The notes below the pieces were generated by a model. That model saw only the letters and a list, made by a program, of their open reading frames with translations. It was not told the origin of the DNA and ran no database searches. A stretch of 7,005 bases of DNA from an uncultured Porphyromonadaceae bacterium (GTDB taxonomy: Bacteria > Bacteroidota > Bacteroidia > Bacteroidales > Muribaculaceae): assembly GCA_947176285.1 (NCBI GenBank), contig CAMWQF010000148.1:1-7005 (forward strand), read 5' to 3'. Within the stretch, counting starts at the first letter, position 1; the number at the start of each line of letters is the position of its first letter. Both the position numbers and the translations under genes were made by a program. Shown here in pieces: positions 5,516-7,005 of this stretch.

Positions 5516-6838
5516 CTACACTGCCGGCAGCGAGTGTCCGTTGAGCGTACGGAAGAGGTCGAGTGCATAGACATCGGTCATTGCCGATACATGGTCGATC
5601 ACTCCTTGCAATCTTATGCTGAGGTCTTCTGATCTTACATTATATTGCTTCGGTACCTTTTCCAGCAGAAGGCGTGAATATGCTTTCTCAGGAGCCAACA
5701 CTGCGCCTACAAGATTTTCCATCAGATATGTTATGATTCTATTGCCCGCCAATTCAATATCCACGACCTCAGGAGCATTGTAGATTTTCTTCCAAGCAGT
5801 CTCGCTGCAGGCAGAATAGGCATCGCTGAGTCTCCCGGGTATATTGTTCACGAGGCTTCCTGTGTAGTCTCCACCAAGAATTTCCGCTTCATGGTCGGCA
5901 AATTCCTTTGAGCAGCCTCCCACTAAAGCCCCGATCACCTTAGAGCGCATATAGCCCACTTGTTCGTTGGGGTCATCGAGGCGTTTCATGGAATCGGTCA
6001 TATGATTCTGCTCGCGTTCATCAAAGAAATTGAGAAGAAGATTCTTCACCTCCGATGTTGAGAGAATCTTTAGTTTGTGGGCATCCTCAATATCCATAAT
6101 CTGATAGCAGATGTCGTCAGCCGCTTCCATTAGGAACACGAAAGGATGCCGGGCATGCCTCCCATGCTCTATTTCCGGAATCCCAAGATCTTCTGCCACC
6201 ATAAGGTAGATTTCCTCTTCTGTCTCAAAATATCCGAATTTGCCTTTCTTCCCGGCAAGAGTAGAAGGATAGGGATATTTCACAACTGATGCCAAAGCAC
6301 TGTAAGTCATGGCATATCCCCCCTTGCGCCGTCCCTCAAATTGATGGGTCAGTAGTCTGAAAGAGTTTGCATTCCCTTCAAAATTTGCAAAATCACTCCA
6401 TTGATGTGGCGTAAGCAAAGGCTTGAGAGAAAGTCCGGCTCCCTCAGTGAAAAAACTTGAGATAGTCTTTTCTCCGTTGTGTCCGAAAGGAGGGTTGCCG
6501 AGGTCATGCGCCAGACATGCGGTCGCCACTATGTCTGCCATATCCCTGAGTTTGGCAGTCCTTATGTCAAAGCCATGCCGGTCGATAAGGATATTAGCCG
6601 CTTCATTTGCCATCGAGCGTCCTACCGACGACACCTCAAGGCTATGCGTAAGTCGGTTGTGTACGAATATTGAGCCTGGTAGTGGAAACACTTGCGTCTT
6701 GTTTTGCAGTCTGCGGAAAGGAGAAGAGAATATAAGTCGGTCATAGTCCCGCTGAAAGTCGGAGCGGGTATGGTGCTGAGGGTCGTGATATTGTTCGAGT
6801 CCCAGTCTCTTGTCGGATATAAGTCTATTCCAGTCCAT
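5516..6838 (-). CDS. dgt: Deoxyguanosinetriphosphate triphosphohydrolase (dGTPase)
   Basis: Dgt hydrolyses dGTP to deoxyguanosine and inorganic triphosphate, helping to set dNTP pools, and acts in the cytoplasm. The 440-residue protein is an HD-domain phosphohydrolase of the dGTPase family. Visible signatures are RSDFQRDYDRLIFSSPFRRL at 25-44 (the family N-terminus), NKTQVFPL at 46-53, RLTHSLEV at 62-69 with H65, the metal-binding HD pair in LAHDLGNPPFGHNG (H111/D112, with H120 nearby), and a distal Asp in MEAADDICY (D240 or D241) as the last metal ligand. Length is close to other Bacteroidales members and somewhat shorter than the E. coli enzyme. The start is supported by family agreement from WNRLISDKRLG on and by a promoter box about 40 bases upstream. 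It is the first gene of a leftward unit, probably followed by the TPM gene. No truncation or frameshift is visible. Confidence 0.96.
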   Translation of the reverse strand: MDWNRLISDKRLGLEQYHDPQHHTRSDFQRDYDRLIFSSPFRRLQNKTQVFPLPGSIFVHNRLTHSLEVSSVGRSMANEAANILIDRHGFDIRTAKLRDMADIVATACLAHDLGNPPFGHNGEKTISSFFTEGAGLSLKPLLTPHQWSDFANFEGNANSFRLLTHQFEGRRKGGYAMTYSALASVVKYPYPSTLAGKKGKFGYFETEEEIYLMVAEDLGIPEIEHGRHARHPFVFLMEAADDICYQIMDIEDAHKLKILSTSEVKNLLLNFFDEREQNHMTDSMKRLDDPNEQVGYMRSKVIGALVGGCSKEFADHEAEILGGDYTGSLVNNIPGRLSDAYSACSETAWKKIYNAPEVVDIELAGNRIITYLMENLVGAVLAPEKAYSRLLLEKVPKQYNVRSEDLSIRLQGVIDHVSAMTDVYALDLFRTLNGHSLPAV

Positions 6839-6878
6839 AACGAAATTTCTAACTGCAAGCGTAGATTCAAACTTTAAT

Positions 6879-6887
6879 GCAAAATTA
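6879..6887 (-). promoter_or_regulatory. Predicted -7 box of the dgt promoter
   Basis: Read on the minus strand, this is TAATTTTGC, a match to the Bacteroidetes -7 consensus TAnnTTTG. Transcription would begin near 6873 and leave about 35 bases before the dgt ATG at 6838. The -33 place, about 19 bases upstream, holds only a T-run rather than TTTG, so the match is partial. Confidence 0.6.
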
Positions 6888-6911
6888 ATGATTTTATTTG
6901 TTAAAAAATCT

Positions 6912-6940
6912 TTTGGTATTGTTTTTTTTTGTAATTTTGC
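6912..6940 (+). promoter_or_regulatory. Predicted promoter of the rightward gene at the window end
   Basis: TAATTTTGC at 6932-6940 matches the -7 consensus TAnnTTTG. TTTG at 6912-6915 is a possible -33 box, but the 16-base spacing is shorter than the usual 19-21, and a T-run fills the spacer. Transcription would begin near 6946, shortly before the two candidate starts at 6961 and 6989. Confidence 0.55.
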
Positions 6941-6960
6941 GGAGTTTTTGTGAAGATTGT

Positions 6961-7005
6961 ATGAATTACATCGTTCAAAAGTATTATTATGGCGGAGAGA
7001 AAGCA
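6961..7005 (+). CDS. 5' end of an unidentified gene, cut by the window edge
   Basis: Two candidate starts lie downstream of a predicted promoter. ATG 6961 opens a frame reading MNYIVQKYYYGGEKA to the window end. ATG 6989, in another frame, reads MAERK and continues off the edge. The second lies about 43 bases after the expected transcription start and follows an A/T-rich leader, which suits this phylum better; the first would have a leader of only some 15 bases. Too little sequence is present to recognise a family or to choose with confidence. The gene is divergent from dgt and may share regulation with it. Confidence 0.4.
   Translation, partial: MNYIVQKYYYGGEKA

Noticed and set aside
6921..6930. 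T-run as an intrinsic terminator
   Set aside because: No GC-rich stem precedes it and it lies between the two predicted promoter boxes of the rightward gene.

Overview
The window looks like chromosomal DNA from a Bacteroidales bacterium, possibly a Muribaculaceae-like gut lineage. The evidence is a promoter before pyrE that fits the Bacteroidetes consensus (TTTG, 20 bases, TAAATTTG), A/T-rich leaders with no Shine-Dalgarno sequence, a lipoprotein with an acidic run just after the lipobox Cys, and protein sequences that read as Bacteroidales family members. Genus assignment is inference. No rRNA, tRNA, insertion sequence, phage gene or CRISPR array is visible.

Left half, plus strand: an 8/16-bp tandem repeat (1-72) runs almost into a ComF-family phosphoribosyltransferase gene (80-760). 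A well-formed promoter then precedes pyrE (882-1532). After a second, telomere-like degenerate repeat (1553-1606) come three tightly spaced genes: a small SRPBCC-fold protein (1614-2048), a lipoprotein with a Rieske-like domain carrying four Cys (2059-2604), and a LysE-family membrane exporter fused to a roughly 275-residue C-terminal domain (2622-4115). pyrE through the LysE fusion could be one transcript, because no other promoter or terminator is visible between them.

Right half, minus strand: dgt (dGTP triphosphohydrolase, 6838-5516) is followed by a third short tandem repeat (5459-5512) and then a TPM-domain membrane protein with four CxxC pairs and a Gly-rich tail (5427-4120). The LysE fusion and the TPM gene converge with only 4 bases between their stop codons. 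Upstream of dgt, a divergent promoter region drives dgt leftwards and a truncated gene rightwards off the window end. Its two -7 boxes are identical and face outwards.

ComF-like, PyrE and Dgt all belong to or resemble nucleotide metabolism enzymes, but there is no clear single pathway. The most notable points are the recurrent short tandem repeats placed before start codons, each with a different unit; the LysE-plus-extracytoplasmic-domain fusion; and the four-Cys Rieske-like lipoprotein encoded next to it. The window is mostly ordinary core genome; I see no convincing defence or mobile system.
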